64,000 nt of DNA. Source: Desmodesmus armatus (taxonomy: Eukaryota > Chlorophyta > Chlorophyceae > Sphaeropleales > Scenedesmaceae). Both the position numbers and the translations under genes were made by a program. A model generated the notes under the pieces. That model did no database searches. It was not told the origin of the DNA and saw nothing but the letters and a program-made list of their open reading frames with translations. Below are positions 23,601 to 37,400 of this stretch, in pieces (within the stretch, counting starts at the first letter, position 1; each line of letters opens with the position of its first letter). The DNA is taken from the NCBI GenBank assembly GCA_007449985.2, contig VIIQ02000619.1, positions 186,001-250,000 on the forward strand. Reading direction: 5' to 3'.

Positions 23601-24941
23601 CGCCACCCAGAGCCTCAGTACTGGAATCAACAGGCCGCTGCAGGAGGCCCAGCACGTCTACTGCAAACCAGGCGTCTGCCAGATCTCGCAGCTGTGCATC
23701 TAGCATCTGCGAAGAGAGCCCACGCAGCAGCAGGGCTCCCAATTGCTGCATCTGCGCACGGTCCTTCTGAAGCTTGCTGGCATGCGAGAACAGCTGGGCC
23801 TGGGGAGGTGCCTGCTGCAGCAGCTGCTGCCACAGCGTGGCCAGGTGGTACAGCGCTGCTGCATGGTGCTGTGCTGTGAACTGCTGGTAGGCGTCCCTGT
23901 ACAGCACCTCGAGGTCCTCGCATGACCCGCATTGCTGCCTTATGCGCTGCATCAAAGCCCAGTCTGCATCTGACAGACGGTTGGCGGTGCTGCTGCCGTC
24001 TGCTGCTACTGCTGGCTCGAACAGTGCCCCGCCCCCGCTGCTATTGCTGCTGCTGCTGCTACCGTTGATGCCCGATGCGCCTGCAGGTACACTGGGGGCT
24101 GGCCAAGGCTGCAGCTCTGCGGACGCAAGCTCATGAGCCATAGCTTCGGCTGCGGCAGCACTGGCGACAGACTGGCCACCTATTGCCAGTGCAGCAGCAT
24201 CCCCAAACACCACCTCACGGCTGTCACTGCTGCTGCGATGTCGGCGCGGCGCGGGGCTGCTGCTGCTGGTGCTGCTGCTGGCTGTGCTGTGTTCAGGCGG
24301 GGGCCCTGCAGGCCTGGGAGCAGCAGCTGCACGCTCCAGTACCTCGCTTCCCATGACCTGCTGCTGCTGGCCATGAGTGGCAGCACCCTGCAACTTGCCA
24401 GGTGTGCTGCTGCCATTGCTGCTTGAGTGTCCAGCAAGCCCCTGGTGCTGCTGCCCTGGAGCTTGGTAGGCCGCTGACTGTGACACCTGGCACACACACA
24501 AAAATTGTACCAGTTGCACACGGGACGTCTTCTCATGCCATGGTAGCCTTTGGCTCTGCCTTTCTAAAACACGGTCGTCCCCATGCAGTGGCCAACTGCA
24601 TCATGGTTACCCTTGAGGCACTGCATGAACCCAGCAAGTGTGGGGACGGCAGTTGCATGGCCTCTGACACTGTCAAACTGACAGGCTGGCCTTACTTGTG
24701 CCGGGTATCTATCTCAAGATGCCCGATAATGCAGGGGAGACCTTATGGGACTCCCAATTGCACTCACCCTGCTAAGTGGTGCTGCTGTGCAATGCTGCTG
24801 CCTTCCCAGGGTGGCCCTGCAGTCGACCATGCAGCGGCAGTGTTGTGGGTGAGGCTGTGTGCTGCAGCTGCAGGTGGCATACAGCAGCTGGTGCAGCAAC
24901 AGCAGTGTTCTGTGCATGCAGACATGACTGGTACCCACCAT
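20624..24941 (-). CDS. Octotricopeptide-repeat (OPR) protein, organelle RNA-binding
   Basis: Predicted 1,142 residues from four exons: 24941-24768, 24486-22472, 22164-21435, 21133-20624; phases close exactly. The first exon encodes a 58-residue Arg/Ser/Cys-rich, acid-poor leader typical of a chloroplast or mitochondrial transit peptide. Repeats of about 38 residues with the pattern P-x-x-x-W...F.P..LANILWALA..L are clear in NCLNALAYAGHAPDAAWMQG, FANILWALAVLQQQP, GISMWALARLQ, LACLLWGVVRLQQQ and LSVTVWALGSLRW. More diverged copies follow to the C-terminus (LAMLLWSLGRLQLQPSEPF). OPR proteins are helical-hairpin RNA binders needed for processing, stability or translation of specific organelle transcripts (Tbc2, Tab1 and others). 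The target transcript cannot be told. The 711-residue second exon also has Gln/Ser-rich spacers. Confidence 0.85.
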
Positions 24942-25362
24942 GAGGGACTGCTGGCGCTATTGGGCCTACTGCAGCCTGCACCAGTGCTTTGTGCAAGACT
25001 GAACATTGTCACTTCTTGCTGCTGATCCCTGAAGCGGTCAATAGACGGTCATTGAATACTTTTTGATGAAGTGAAAAACAATCAATTGCTTTGAACACTG
25101 CAGGACACTGCTGCTGTCGAACTCAGCAGTGATGACAACCGAGTGGTTCTCTGGTGCCGCACGTTGTGTCTATTCAGTTTCGTTTACTTTCAAATGTATC
25201 TCCTGAGGAGTTTATTGCCCGATAGAGCCAGATGTGCATGAAAGCCATACCCTAAGACCTACAGGTAAATTGTCAGTAGGTAGCAAGTGCACCCTGGACC
25301 CTTTCAGGATCACAGTACGTCCCAGCAGACGTGACTGGACAGCAGCAGGGCAGCAAGCAAAC
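24942..25362. promoter_or_regulatory. Shared divergent promoter region, OPR (-) / beta-prime-COP (+)
   Basis: Only about 420 bp separate the two start codons, so both transcription starts and 5' UTRs must fit here. I saw no convincing TATA box. The region is AT-richer than the flanking exons. Confidence 0.6.
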
Positions 25363-25499
25363 ATGGTGTGTTTCGATGTCCTGCTTGGTGTGCATGTTGG
25401 GTCCCAGCTGGTGATCAGCGTCCAATACTCGTCTAACACGCTTTCTTTTGCTGTGCATGTTGTTTGTTTGGACATCAGCCGCTGCGACTGGATGTCAAG
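25363..25499 (+). other. Start codon split from exon 2 by an intron (exon 1 ends at ATG)
   Basis: The ATG at 25363-25365 is followed at once by GTGTGT. A 113-nt intron ends in GGACATCAG at 25478, and exon 2 is a 21-nt microexon encoding PLRLDVK, the conserved second to eighth residues of beta-prime-COP. No other upstream ATG restores the family N-terminus so simply. Confidence 0.75.
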
Positions 25500-28400
25500 G
25501 TGAGGGCAGGGTGGGCATGATCTCAGCTGCAACAGAAAAGAGCAACAGACAGTATCAGCTGGTTAGGCCCTGCCTAGGCCTGCAGGTGCTGTTGTTGAGC
25601 CTGATCTACTCTGTGTCTGCAAACCTGAAGCTGCCTGCAACCCCGGGCAAGGCCTCTGCTGACGGTGCTTGCTGCGGTTGTCCTTGTCCTTGCAGAAGCA
25701 ACTAGTGCAGCGGACGGATCGTGTGAAGGGTGTTGACCTGCACCCAACAGAGCCCTGGTAAGTAGCTCAGTACAGAACGCAGTATGGCCCAGACAGGGTA
25801 GCTGGAGGCCGGGAAACGCCTGCTTGTCGCCAACTGGGATCGGCAGGTGCCAGTGTAACAGCTGCTCATGCTTCTCCTGCTGCTTGCAGGCTGTTGGCAA
25901 ACCTCTACAATGGCAACGTGTACCTTTGGAACTACAATGATTCGGTGGGTGGCATAGTACCACAGCAAGCCAACCTTGCAGCTGATGAGTGATCCGTTAA
26001 GACCAGCTCTGGCTCCAGCACAGCACAGCATCCACAGCAGTGTCATGCACAGCTTCCTCACTTGCTGCTACCAGCACAGATGCAGGGGCGCGCACAGCGA
26101 TGCAGCACAAACAGCGACACCAACTGCATACCAGGCCCAACCTCAGTTTCAGCTGCAGCAAAACCAAGTTGGTGTGCTTCGCAGCAGCTCTGTGCCAACC
26201 CATGAGGGTGTCTTTGCTTTTCTGCCGCCTGCAGACTATGGTCAAATCTTTTGAGGTCACGGACCTGCCAGGTCAGCAGCAGCGGGACACTTGCTTCACT
26301 GCACGGCACTGCGCGGCTTTTACGCCAGCAAATGCAGCAATTGGGACCGGCAATTGGGATTGTGGAGGACCAGTGCAGTTCCAACCCCCATGCAATCGAA
26401 CTCTCCCTCTGCCATCTGCTGACGCAGAACATCAGCTCAGCGATGGTTGTCTTTCTGATGTGTGCTGTGTGCTGGCCCCTTGCTGCAGTGCGCTCCGCCA
26501 AGTTCATCGCGCGCAAGCAGTGGATGGTGTGCGGCGCAGACGACATGCAGCTGCGTGTGTACAACTACAACACCATGGACAAAGTCAAAACCTTTGAGGC
26601 ACACACAGACTACATCAGGTGCGTGCATCAGTGCCGCCATGCAGCAGCCCTCAGCCCTGCTGCTGCTGCTGGTGCAAACGTCGGCCGATGCAATGCATCT
26701 CAGCAGCAGCTACACCAAGCCACACACATCAGTAGGGGCTCTCCGCACGCATGCAGCAGCAGCTGCCAGTATTGATGGCTCTCGTCACAGCAGCAGGACA
26801 TGGCTTCTGCCAACTTTGCAGCCGCGGCTCTGATTGCAAGGATGCAGGTTACGCACACGACGGCACGGACGCAGTAGTGCATCAGAGCTGGTCTTCCAAG
26901 TGTTGCCAAGTGCATTCATTCAGTCAGGCAGTGCCATGTGTATAAGCTTCGCATGTCTGCTGCCGCCACTCCTGCAGGAGCATCGCGGTGCACCCAGTGC
27001 TGCCTTATGTCCTGACCAGCAGTGATGACATGCTGATCAAGCTGTGGGACTGGGACAAGGGCTGGGCCTGTGTGCAGGTGTTCGAGGGGCACAGCCACTA
27101 TGTCATGCAGGTGCGGTGGGCCTTGTGTTTGTGGGTTGATTGAGGTCCAGGGTGGGGGCAGGTGAATGCAGTTGGTAAAAGGGGTACTGCTCTGCGGCCG
27201 TTGGGTCCCTTGACGACGGCCCACAACCTTCTTGCTTGTGATTATCTGCACAATCATTGGAGGAGCAGCCAGCCAGGTCTATTTTTTTCTGCAGACAGAG
27301 TGAAGGGTGCTTGCAAATGGACGGCAGGGAATGCTTGCAGCCCTGTTGGTGGTGTAGCAGAATGCTTGGGGATGCTGCCAGAGCCACATGTTGGCCTATG
27401 TTTGAGGCAAGGGCGTGGATGGGGACTTTGTGAGTGACGTTGTTGAGGGCAGCAACAGGTGCAGGCACAGCAGTGAAAGGGCATGCGTTCTGTGTGGTGC
27501 CATGATTACTGTTCGACGCCACCCGTGAGTCATGGATATCGACCATGTCAGGCTATGTTGACCCTTGCACATAATGTGGTGTGCTGTGATGTGCTGTGGC
27601 CAGGTTGTGTTCAACCCCAAGGACACCAACACATTTGCCTCAGCTTCCCTGGACAGGACTGTCAAGGTGTGGAGCCTGGGTCAGCCCATGCCCAACTTCA
27701 CCCTGGAGGGCCATGAGAAGGGGGTCAACTGCGTGGACTACTTCACAGGTATGGGTGCTGAACATGTCGGAGTACCACAGAGACATGCATGCGATCCTGA
27801 AAGGTTCCACAGCATCTAGACCAACTACAGTGGAGTGCATTGACGGTGTGCGAGTGTGAGTTTCTTGGATGGGGCCGTTGTTCATGTACACCACATGGCG
27901 CACGCGTGTGTGCCCCAAGCGCGTGGTGTTGGCTTGATAGTGCTGATTGCAGGCGGCGGGGGGGGGGGTACACCGTTTTTGCCATGTACTTCCGTGGCCC
28001 TTTGCAGCAGTACCCTGGCGGCGCTGCATGCCGAGTGCTTCCTTGCAGTATAGAGTGTGTGTCAACAGGCTTATGTGTGGTGTTGCCCGCCTGCGTCTGC
28101 AGGTGGTGACAGGCCCTTCCTGGTGTCTGGTGCTGACGACCGCATGATCAAGGTGAGCCACCCTGTGCTGCTTGCTCATGAACACAGCACTGTACGCAGC
28201 ATTTACTGTTGCGTTGCATGAAGAGCGGTGCGGCAATGCATGTTTGGAAAGGCTGCTGTCTGTCAAGTAGGTTGGAGTGTACACGATTCTGAAAGGAGCA
28301 AAGTGGCATGCAGTGGCGTAGCTTTGGACAATGGCTGCATACTAGGCCCTTGACTGCACACCCCAAGATCGCCAGCTGTTGTGTGTGTGGTTTGGTCTCC

Positions 28401-31400
28401 TCCCTCACACTCACAGACACACACGACATGGATCTGTTTGTTCTGAGTCATGCGCCGAGCCCCCCCCCCCCCCTTGCACTAGCACACACAGCACCACTCT
28501 CACACCCCGTCGCCTGCATGCCATATGCTTCGGCTGCACGCAATTGTGGGAGTACCAGACCAAGGCGTGCGTGCACACCCGGACACCTTCACCACCCCTG
28601 GGCTTTTTCCTTTACACTCTTACACCCTTGGCTACCTTCACATGTCGTATTGACTGCGCACAGGTGTGGGACTACGTGACCAAGGCGTGCGTGCACACCC
28701 TGACACCCCCAACCCCACGCACGCACGCTTTTCCCTTCACACTCTGACACACTTGGCTGTGTTCACACATTTCATCGACTCTTGCTTCACACTCTTACAC
28801 CCATCGACTGCGCACAGGTGTGGGACTACCAGACTAAGGCATGCGTGCACACCCTGGAGGGTCACGCCCACAACATCAGCGCTGTGGCATTCCACCCTGA
28901 GCTGCCAGTCATCCTGACCGCCAGCGAGGACGGCTGCATCAAGATGTGGCACTCAACCACCTACAGGTGTGGGGCGGAATGCTCACTGCTTTCAGTAATT
29001 GGATGTTACACTGAACACCGGCCGTTTGAGGAGCCTGCACATTGGCCAAATCAACAACCACAGCAATGTCCCAGCTGTGCTATCACATCACAGCTTTCAA
29101 TGTGGCATCAATGGCGTCCTGTGCGCTTGAATTGTGTTTCACCACTGCAGTGCATGCGTGTGGGGTGTATGTAGTAGGTATACTGGGTCTGCTGACCATG
29201 GTACTGGTTATTCATGAGAGGCATGTGTACGGCGGGCATGTTTCCAGCGTCAGTAAGTGAGCTGTAGTGCTGGTCCTGGCGATGGTGACAGACGTTGCTT
29301 TTCAGGGCTTGCAGCCCTGTTCAGTTGTGCTGCTGGTTGCCATGCTGGCTGCTGTCTGAACTCTGGAAGTTAGGGAATGTAAAAGGGCAGAAATACTGTA
29401 GAAGGCCTCACAAACACTACCTCCCACCATTTACCCCTCCGCTGCAAGGGGTGTGACAGGGATGTAGGGGAGTTAGCCCTTGTGGTCCCCGCGCCTGCAG
29501 TGCAGCAACCTGTCTGTACACCGACATTGCACTTGCTACATGTGTGTTGCGTGTGTGTGCAGGCTGGAGAACACGCTCAACTATGGCATGGAGCGCATCT
29601 GGGCCATTGCTGTGCTCAAGGGCAGCAACAGTGTGGCTTTTGGCTTTGATGAGGGACTGGTGGTGGTGAAGATTGGTGAGTGCTGATGTTTTGGGGATTG
29701 GGCAGCTATCACAAGTACACACTTTCCACCCCGCAGCCATTGCATTGCTAAGCAAGCAAGGCGTCAAGCCCTGATTTGCAGGGTGCCAAGCTTGGCTGAC
29801 ACTCAGTAGTTGACAGGCAGCAACACTCAGTAGTTGACAGGCAGCAACATGCATCCCGTATCATGTGCCAGTGTCACCGTGAGCCAAGGCTGTGCTGTGG
29901 CCAGCAGTCCAAACCATTGTACGGTCTGTACTACTTTTTGGGGCTGATTCAGCCTGTCAACAGTTGTCAGTTGACCCATCATGCATTCTGTTGCTCTTGG
30001 ATGCTGGCATGTTGACCAACACGCTCAGCACGCCCGTGCATGGCCCCCAGCAAGTACTGCACTCAGTTTGTACACCATGAACATGACATTGTCGAGCGTT
30101 CTGGTCTTTACCGGCTGTTTGACCGGTCGTTTGACCACTGCTTGACCAATCGTTTGACCGGCTGTTTGACCGGCTGCCGCAGGTCGTGAGGAGCCGGTGG
30201 CCTCCATGGATGCCAGTGGGAAGATCATCTGGGCCCGGCACAACGAGGTGCAGACGGTCAACGTGAAGAGCCTGGGCAGTGACTACGAGCTCACTGACGG
30301 GGAGCGGCTGCCCCTGGCTGTCAAGGACCTGGGCGCGTGTGACCTGTACCCTCAGGTGCGCTGCTGGAGGAATGGGTGGATGCATGACCTGTAATTTCAG
30401 GGGCGAGTATAAAAATGGCATTTTTGTGTGCGTGCAACAGGGTGGATATGTGTACATGCCATGAGCTGACCGTTCTTGCTGCCCATCTGCCTGTATGTTT
30501 GCTGTGCCCCTTGTCTGTGTTGATGTCTGCAGAGCTTGCAGCACAACAGCAACGGGCGCTTCGTGACGGTGTGTGGTGATGGCGAGTATGTCATCTACAC
30601 CGCACTGGCCTGGAGGAACAAGAGCTTTGGCAGGTGAAAGGACAAGGGGGGAGGGGTGGCGGCACGCAGGCACACAGTCAGACTGTCTACTGTGGTAGCT
30701 GGAGCTCACTGAGCATTGCTGTGGTGCAAAGATGCTTGTGGAAGGTACAGTCCATGCAACACCAAACTCCGCATCCTGCCCTGTTCACCTTTGGCATGCT
30801 GGTGTGCAACTTTATCTTGCGCGTAGCGGCCAAAAACCCCATTGCCCTATCGGGGCGCAAAGTAGGCAGTGCTGTCTCCTGTGCTGCAAATTGCAGCTGA
30901 TACTGACGTGCGTGATATCCTATGTGTTGTGTTGTGCTGAACTGCAGTGCTCTGGAGTTTGTGTGGAGCCAGGAGAGCAGCGACTATGCCATCCGGGAGA
31001 GTGGTGGGCGCGTGAAGATCTTCAAGAACTTCGCTGAGAAGGCCACAGTGAAGATCGAGTATGCCATTGAGGGCATGCACGGCGGCTCTCTCATCGGTGA
31101 GCAGCCACACCGCACATGCGTGATGTATCGCGGGCTTCACCCTCTCCTGCTGTCAATTATGTCTCGTGCACAGGCCCTGCGGCAAAGGCTCTGAGGGCGT
31201 GAATGACAGGGGGTGCATGGTGTATTGCTCATGCATGCGCTCAGGTCGCAGCTGCTGCGGCAAGGAAGAGGAAAGAATCTTGGGACAAGTGCCAGGACCC
31301 CAGCAGGTTGCTTCCAAGGGCCCTGTTCTTTCTGCCGGTCGTCCCTTCAATCTGGCTTCTCCCACGTCACCACTCACCCTGCTGCCCCCTTGAAGTGATC

Positions 31401-34400
31401 CGAGGCGTACTGTGGACTGTACCTTTACGATCTGCAAGGATAATCTATCGGAACTGGTCTTTCAATCCTACTGAGCCCTGGCACCGCTCCTCAACCGGGG
31501 AGCCAGAACAACCCGAAAGGCCCCGGACTGCCCGGGCTGGAAACATTTGTGAAGCTGTTTTCCTTGTTGCCTGCTGCCACCTGTGCAGGCGTGCGTGGCT
31601 CTGACTTTGTGTGCTTCTACGACTGGAACGAGGGCCGCCTGGTGCGCCGCATCGATGTGGGGGCGGTGAAGGAGGTCATCTGGAGCGACAACGGCGAGCT
31701 GGTGGCCATTGCAGGAGACGCCAGCTTCTACATCCTGCAGGTGGGGCAGCGGCTGTGCACTATTTGAACGCAAAAAAAGGCGGTTGTTGTTGACCACAGT
31801 GCTCAGGGACTGATCCAGAAAGATCCAGTAAAGTAGTAGTAGGAATGCCAGCTTCTACTTCCTGCAGGTGGGGCAGCGGCTGTGCAGCTTTCGAAAGGCA
31901 GGGAAAGACGGTTACTGTTGACCACAGTGATTAGGGACCGTTGTGGAAGCTACTAAGACGGCTTCTATGTCTTGCAGGTGCGGCAGCTGCCAAACCATCT
32001 GTACAGCCCAGTGAAATTCCAGATCAGTAGGCAGAAACACAAACCCAGCTTGCGCACTTGCGAGCGCAATTCTGAATTATAGTTGCTGTTGGGCGCTTGG
32101 GGGGCTCCCGAGTGTTGTCGTTGTAAGGTATCATGGGTAGGGCTTGCTGAGTATGTTTGCTGGGCCCTTCGTGCCCTGTGTCCTAAGGTGTTGCTGCAAT
32201 GGGGGTGGCAAAGGCTGGCCTGCAGCATCGACATACATTGGTGTTCTGCAGCTACTGTGTGCAACGTTGCCTCTTGCTTGTGCTGAATTTCGTTTGGGTT
32301 GCTGCACCTGCGCAGTTGAACCGTGGTGCTGTGGACGCTGCATTTGCTGGCGGTTCTGAGCTTGATGAGGATGGCATTGAGGACGCCTTTGAGCTTGTGG
32401 CTGAGGTGCCTGAGAAGATCAGGTGGGTGCTCCACTGCAGGTTCTGTAGGTCCACGGGGGGGGGGGGTAAACAGAGGAGCCTGACTATGCATCTCTGTCT
32501 GATCAGAGGGGTGGGGTTCCTGATTAGAGGGGTTGGGGGAGCCAGAGGGGTGGCCGAGGTGCCTGAAAAGATCAGGTGGGGGGAGGGGCTCAGCGGCAGA
32601 CCCTGACTGCACAATTCTATCGATTTCCAGGGGGGCGGGGGAAGGGGTGGCTGAGGTGCCTGAGAGGATCAGGTGGGCGGGGCTCAGCGGCAAAACCTGG
32701 ACGTGCATATCTGTTGAAACACGGGGGGGGGGGGTGGACCAGAGGGGTGGCTGAGGTGCCTGAGAGGATCTGGTTGGTGCCCTGCTAGCACGACAAGAAG
32801 GTAGTGCTACTCAGTAGGACTGCTGTTGTGTCTGACTACATGTAGTCAGCTGGGCCTTTCAGTGCACTCTGCTGGGCTGCATCTTGTGTAGGCGCATGAC
32901 TGCGGGTGTTCAAAATAAATGGCTTGCAGCAGACCACGGTTCCTTGGCTATTGGTCCTCAACGAGGTCTGGGCAAGGTTCAGCTGGGTGCACCAGCCATG
33001 CATGCCACACGCGGCAAAAGCATGTCCATACTATGGCGTCACAGCGGTGCCTCAACTGGTAGTTGTGCCTGAGTAGTGTCTGCAACACGGCTCTGCCCGC
33101 CTTGCTGCCTGCAGGACCGGCCTGTGGGTTGGTGACTGCTTCATCTACAACAATGCAGCCTGGCGGCTGAACTACTGTGTGGGTGGCGAGGTGACGACCC
33201 TCTTCCACCTGGACAAGCCCCTCTACCTGCTGGGCTACCTGGCAGCACAGAGCAGGGTGTACCTCATCGACAGGTGGGTGCTGCTGCTGTGGGTTGTTGA
33301 CAGTGCTGCGCAAACTGCTGGCCAGCTTGACTGGGGGCACGGGGGGTTGGGAGGGAACTTTTGGTAGTGTGAACCGTGGTGAATATACAGAGGGGTATGA
33401 CGTGTGTACATGACGGCGTAAAAATGGGGTTTGTTCATCGACAGGTTGGTGCTGCTGGTAGGGGTGGCAGACATGCTAGGCAGGCTTGTGAGTTATGCTG
33501 TGAGTGACCCTGTGATGCTGTCATTCCCATCGCCCCCGGTACCTGCTGCTGGGTTTGGCATGGCTGGTTGGCGGCCGCTTCTACAGCTCTGCATGCAGCG
33601 GTGATATCGATAACATCAACGACTACGTTGTGATGGTGCTGGGCTTCTGCTGCGCTGGAGTAGTGACGACGTGTGTCGCTGTCATGTCGGCCTGTTCCGC
33701 CCGAGATGCCTGTCACACACGTTGTCACTACTCCAGGGCAGCAGAACCCGGCACCTTCACACCCTGGCCGCGCTGGCGCACCCTCATAGGTGCTTTGCTT
33801 TTGCGTGAAATGGGTGACCCTGCATTGTGTGTTGCTGCCCTTTGTGGCCTCTTTGAACTGCCCTGCAGGGAGTTCAACATTGTGTCATACACGCTGCTGC
33901 TGAGCCTGATTGAGTTCAAGACCCTGGTCATGCGGGATCAGCTGAGTGATGCTCTGGGCCTGCTGCCCAACATACCCACAGGTAATGCTGGGTTGGTTGC
34001 ACGCACAGCAAGATCCCGCTTTTGTGTGGAGTGAGGAGATTGGCTATGTGCACTCCCTGTGTCGGCGCACATCCTGCGCTGTGCACGGGCATGCCAGCAC
34101 ACGCACTTGGCGAGCTGTGTGCCATGCAATGATGTGAAAGCGTCTCTGGCAGCAATGGCCACGGCTCCACAGTAAGGCGCTCGTTCAGCTCTCAGTCGCA
34201 AGCACAAACAGGTGCAGTAGTTGGTTACAGCGCCCGCCTGGTGTATCCCTGCCTGGCCTAGTACTGTTTTCAGTTGTAAGCAACAACCTGACATCCCCCC
34301 TCCCCCCAAAAACCCAACCTGCTGCTGCTGTGCCTGCGATGCTGCATGGTCCATCACCACTACTACTTTACTGGATTGCAGACCAGCGCAATGGTCTTGC

Positions 34401-37400
34401 TCGCTTCCTTGAGGCCAAGGGTCTGGTGCAGGAGGCACTGGACATCGCCACAGACCAGGACTACAGGTCAGTGGCCACGCGTCTGCTTTCCAAGCCCTTG
34501 GGCATTGCTGCGTGTGCTTGTGTATGCAGACAAGTTGTTGTGCACTTGCAACCAGCGGCCTGCAACTGCGTGCCCCAGCAACGTGTGTCCTGACCCTGGA
34601 TGAAAGTCAGAACTCCAGCAGAGGCACTGCACACTGCCACAAGTTGAGGGCGTCAGGATGAATCCATATGGCTGCCAACGCTGGGCACCAGGGCATTCTG
34701 TTGGCTGGCCTGTGCTCCCCCCCTCCCCCCCATCGGCTGCCACTGGCCAACTTGCTTCACATCGCTTGCTTGACATGCAAGGGCTTCCCCCAAGATACAT
34801 GCTGTCTTGATGGCGCTGCAGGTTTGACCTGGCCATTCAGCTGGGCGACCTGGAGGTGGCAGCTGACATCGGCAACAGTCTGGACACACCGGCAAAGTGG
34901 CGGCAGCTGGGTGAGGGGCAGGGGACTGCAGATGTTACTTTTGTGCCTGCAGCTGACGCTTTTGTGGTACCTGATGTGGAGCATGTGTTGCATACCTGCT
35001 CGCCATCTCCACCTGCCCTGCCCTTCTGGGTATGACATATGCAGGGTTGACAATCATGCGTCGCCCTCATTGTTGCACTATGTTGCAGGGTTGACAATCA
35101 TGCGTAGCTCTCACTGTCGCACTATGTTGCAGGAGTAGAAATCCATCCCAGCAACGAATTTCGACAGTCGTACCTCAATGCTGATACTCCCCCCCCCCCA
35201 CCCCACCCCACCCTCACCCCGTGATATACACCCCCCCACCCCACCCCACCCCACCCCCACCCCGTGATTGTGCAGGCGAGCTGGCGCTGAGTCGTGGGCA
35301 GCTGGATCTTGCGTCTGACTGCCTGTCCAAGGCCCAGGACCTGAGTGGGCTGCTGCTGCTGGCTGCTGCCAAGGGAGACCGGCCCGGCCTGACCAAGCTG
35401 GCTGATGCAGCACTGGCAGGCGGCAAGCACAACGTGGCCTTCGTCTGCCTCTTCCTCCTGGGCCAGGTGAGTGAGGTTTTCTGTTGTTTTTGTTACTTGT
35501 CACCCGTTTCCCATGTTCTTTCTTTCCTGTGAGTCCTGTACTCCTCGCCCCTCCCCTCTTGGGTGCTGCAACTTATCAGCGCATTGACATACATACATGT
35601 ATGGTGGCAGGTTCCACTCGAAGGGTTGACACACAACCTGAAGCAAGAACCAGAAACGCCATGCACTTGCCCGTAAGAGCTTGCGCTGTCGTGCTGTGCT
35701 GTGCTTTGCTGGATGCAGGTTGAGCGCTGCGTGTCGCTGCTGATGGAGTCTGGTCGCCTCCCTGAGGCCGCACTGTTTGCGCGCTCCTACGCACCCAGCC
35801 TCATGAAACAGCCGCTGCAGGTACGTTTGGACACCAGGGGTTCTCACAGGGTCATGTGGGTGGGGACTGCAGCGCTGTGCAACAGTGCACAGTCGGCGAA
35901 ATGCGTAAACATGTTGCTAGTTAGGTGCCGGTGCATGCCCTGTTCGCACGCTCCTACGCACCCAGCCTCATGAAGCAGCGGCTGCAAAAGCGAGCTGGCC
36001 GATAACGTCCTTTGTAGGGTCAGGTCCTCGGAAACAGTTCGATGGTTGGGTTGCTGGTAAGGTGGGAGGGACATGCCCTGTTTGCGCTGGCCCACGCACC
36101 AAGCCTGATGGCACAGCGGCTGCATCTGAGCTGCAAGTGTGGTCGCGCAGATGCCCCGCACGTGCCTGCGTGCAAAGTTGGCCACACCTGCAGCTGTGCT
36201 CATGGACGGCATATTCTGCTGCTGCTGCTGCTGCTGCTGCTGACCGTAGGACTGGAAGAAGGACCTGGCCATTGTGAACCCTCGTGCTGCTGATGCACTG
36301 GCAGACCCTGATGAGTACCCCAACCTCTTCCCTGGGCTGTCAGAGGCAGCAGGCATGGAGGCGGCGGTGGCCAAGGCACAGGTGCGGCTTCGAGGGCGGG
36401 GGGGGGCAGTCACCGTGTGTCGACAGATGGAGTACTTGGGTACATGCGAGTTCTCTAAGACTGTCCTACTAGATAGGCAAGCAACAGTGCCGTAATCGCT
36501 CAGTACCGAGCAGTGCGTCGGTGGCAGGTGGAGACGATAGACATCATCACACTGTGTTCACACATCAGGTGCACTGTGTTATGACGGCAGCACGAAGCAG
36601 GGGTAGTGCTGTGGTACGGATTGTGAGACGCGGGATGTGTCGGCGTGTATGAACAACAAGATGCAAGATACACACTAGTTGCGAGCAAATGCGTTAGAGG
36701 TCCGCTCAGCATATGGTGGCACGTGCTTGCTCCTGGCGAATCAACCCTGGGCGAGTTTCTCGCTTGCAGCATCACGTGTGCCGCACCGATGTAACCGTAC
36801 CACTGGCGCGTTGTATTTACTTTCATTGCCTTCTGCTACTGCTGGTCAGGCTGGCTGTGTACCCTGACTGACAGCACCACCTGTGTATTGTGCCCCTGCT
36901 GTGATGTGCAGGCTGTTGCTGCCCGTCAGCCTGGTCGTGCCTATGCCAAGCTGGTTGCCTCAGGCCTGTTGGCAGACAGCATCACAGAGCAGCTGGCAGC
37001 ACTGGGCATAGATGACACCAGCAGCCTGGGCGCATACGTGAGTGATGGCAACAGCTTGTCGCCAGGGCATGTGCGCACCAAGGGAGATGGTGTACTTGTT
37101 GTGGGTGTGTGCATTTCGTTGCAACCAGCAGGCAGCTTTGCAAGGGCACGGGTATAGAGTGTCATTCAGCTGAGCCAAGAGCCTGTTGGTTCTTCTGCTG
37201 TCAGCAGTAGCACTAGGCATTGATGCCACAAGTAGCCTGGGCATACACGTCAGGCAGGTCATAAGCATGTTGATGTTGATCATCACCCAGGCAAACAACA
37301 CCTGCCAGGCGCATTGCTCACCTGAATGACTCTCCATGTCCCTTGACCCCCTTGCAAAGCTGTGTGCTGGGTTTCATCAGGTACATGTCCATGTACCTTG

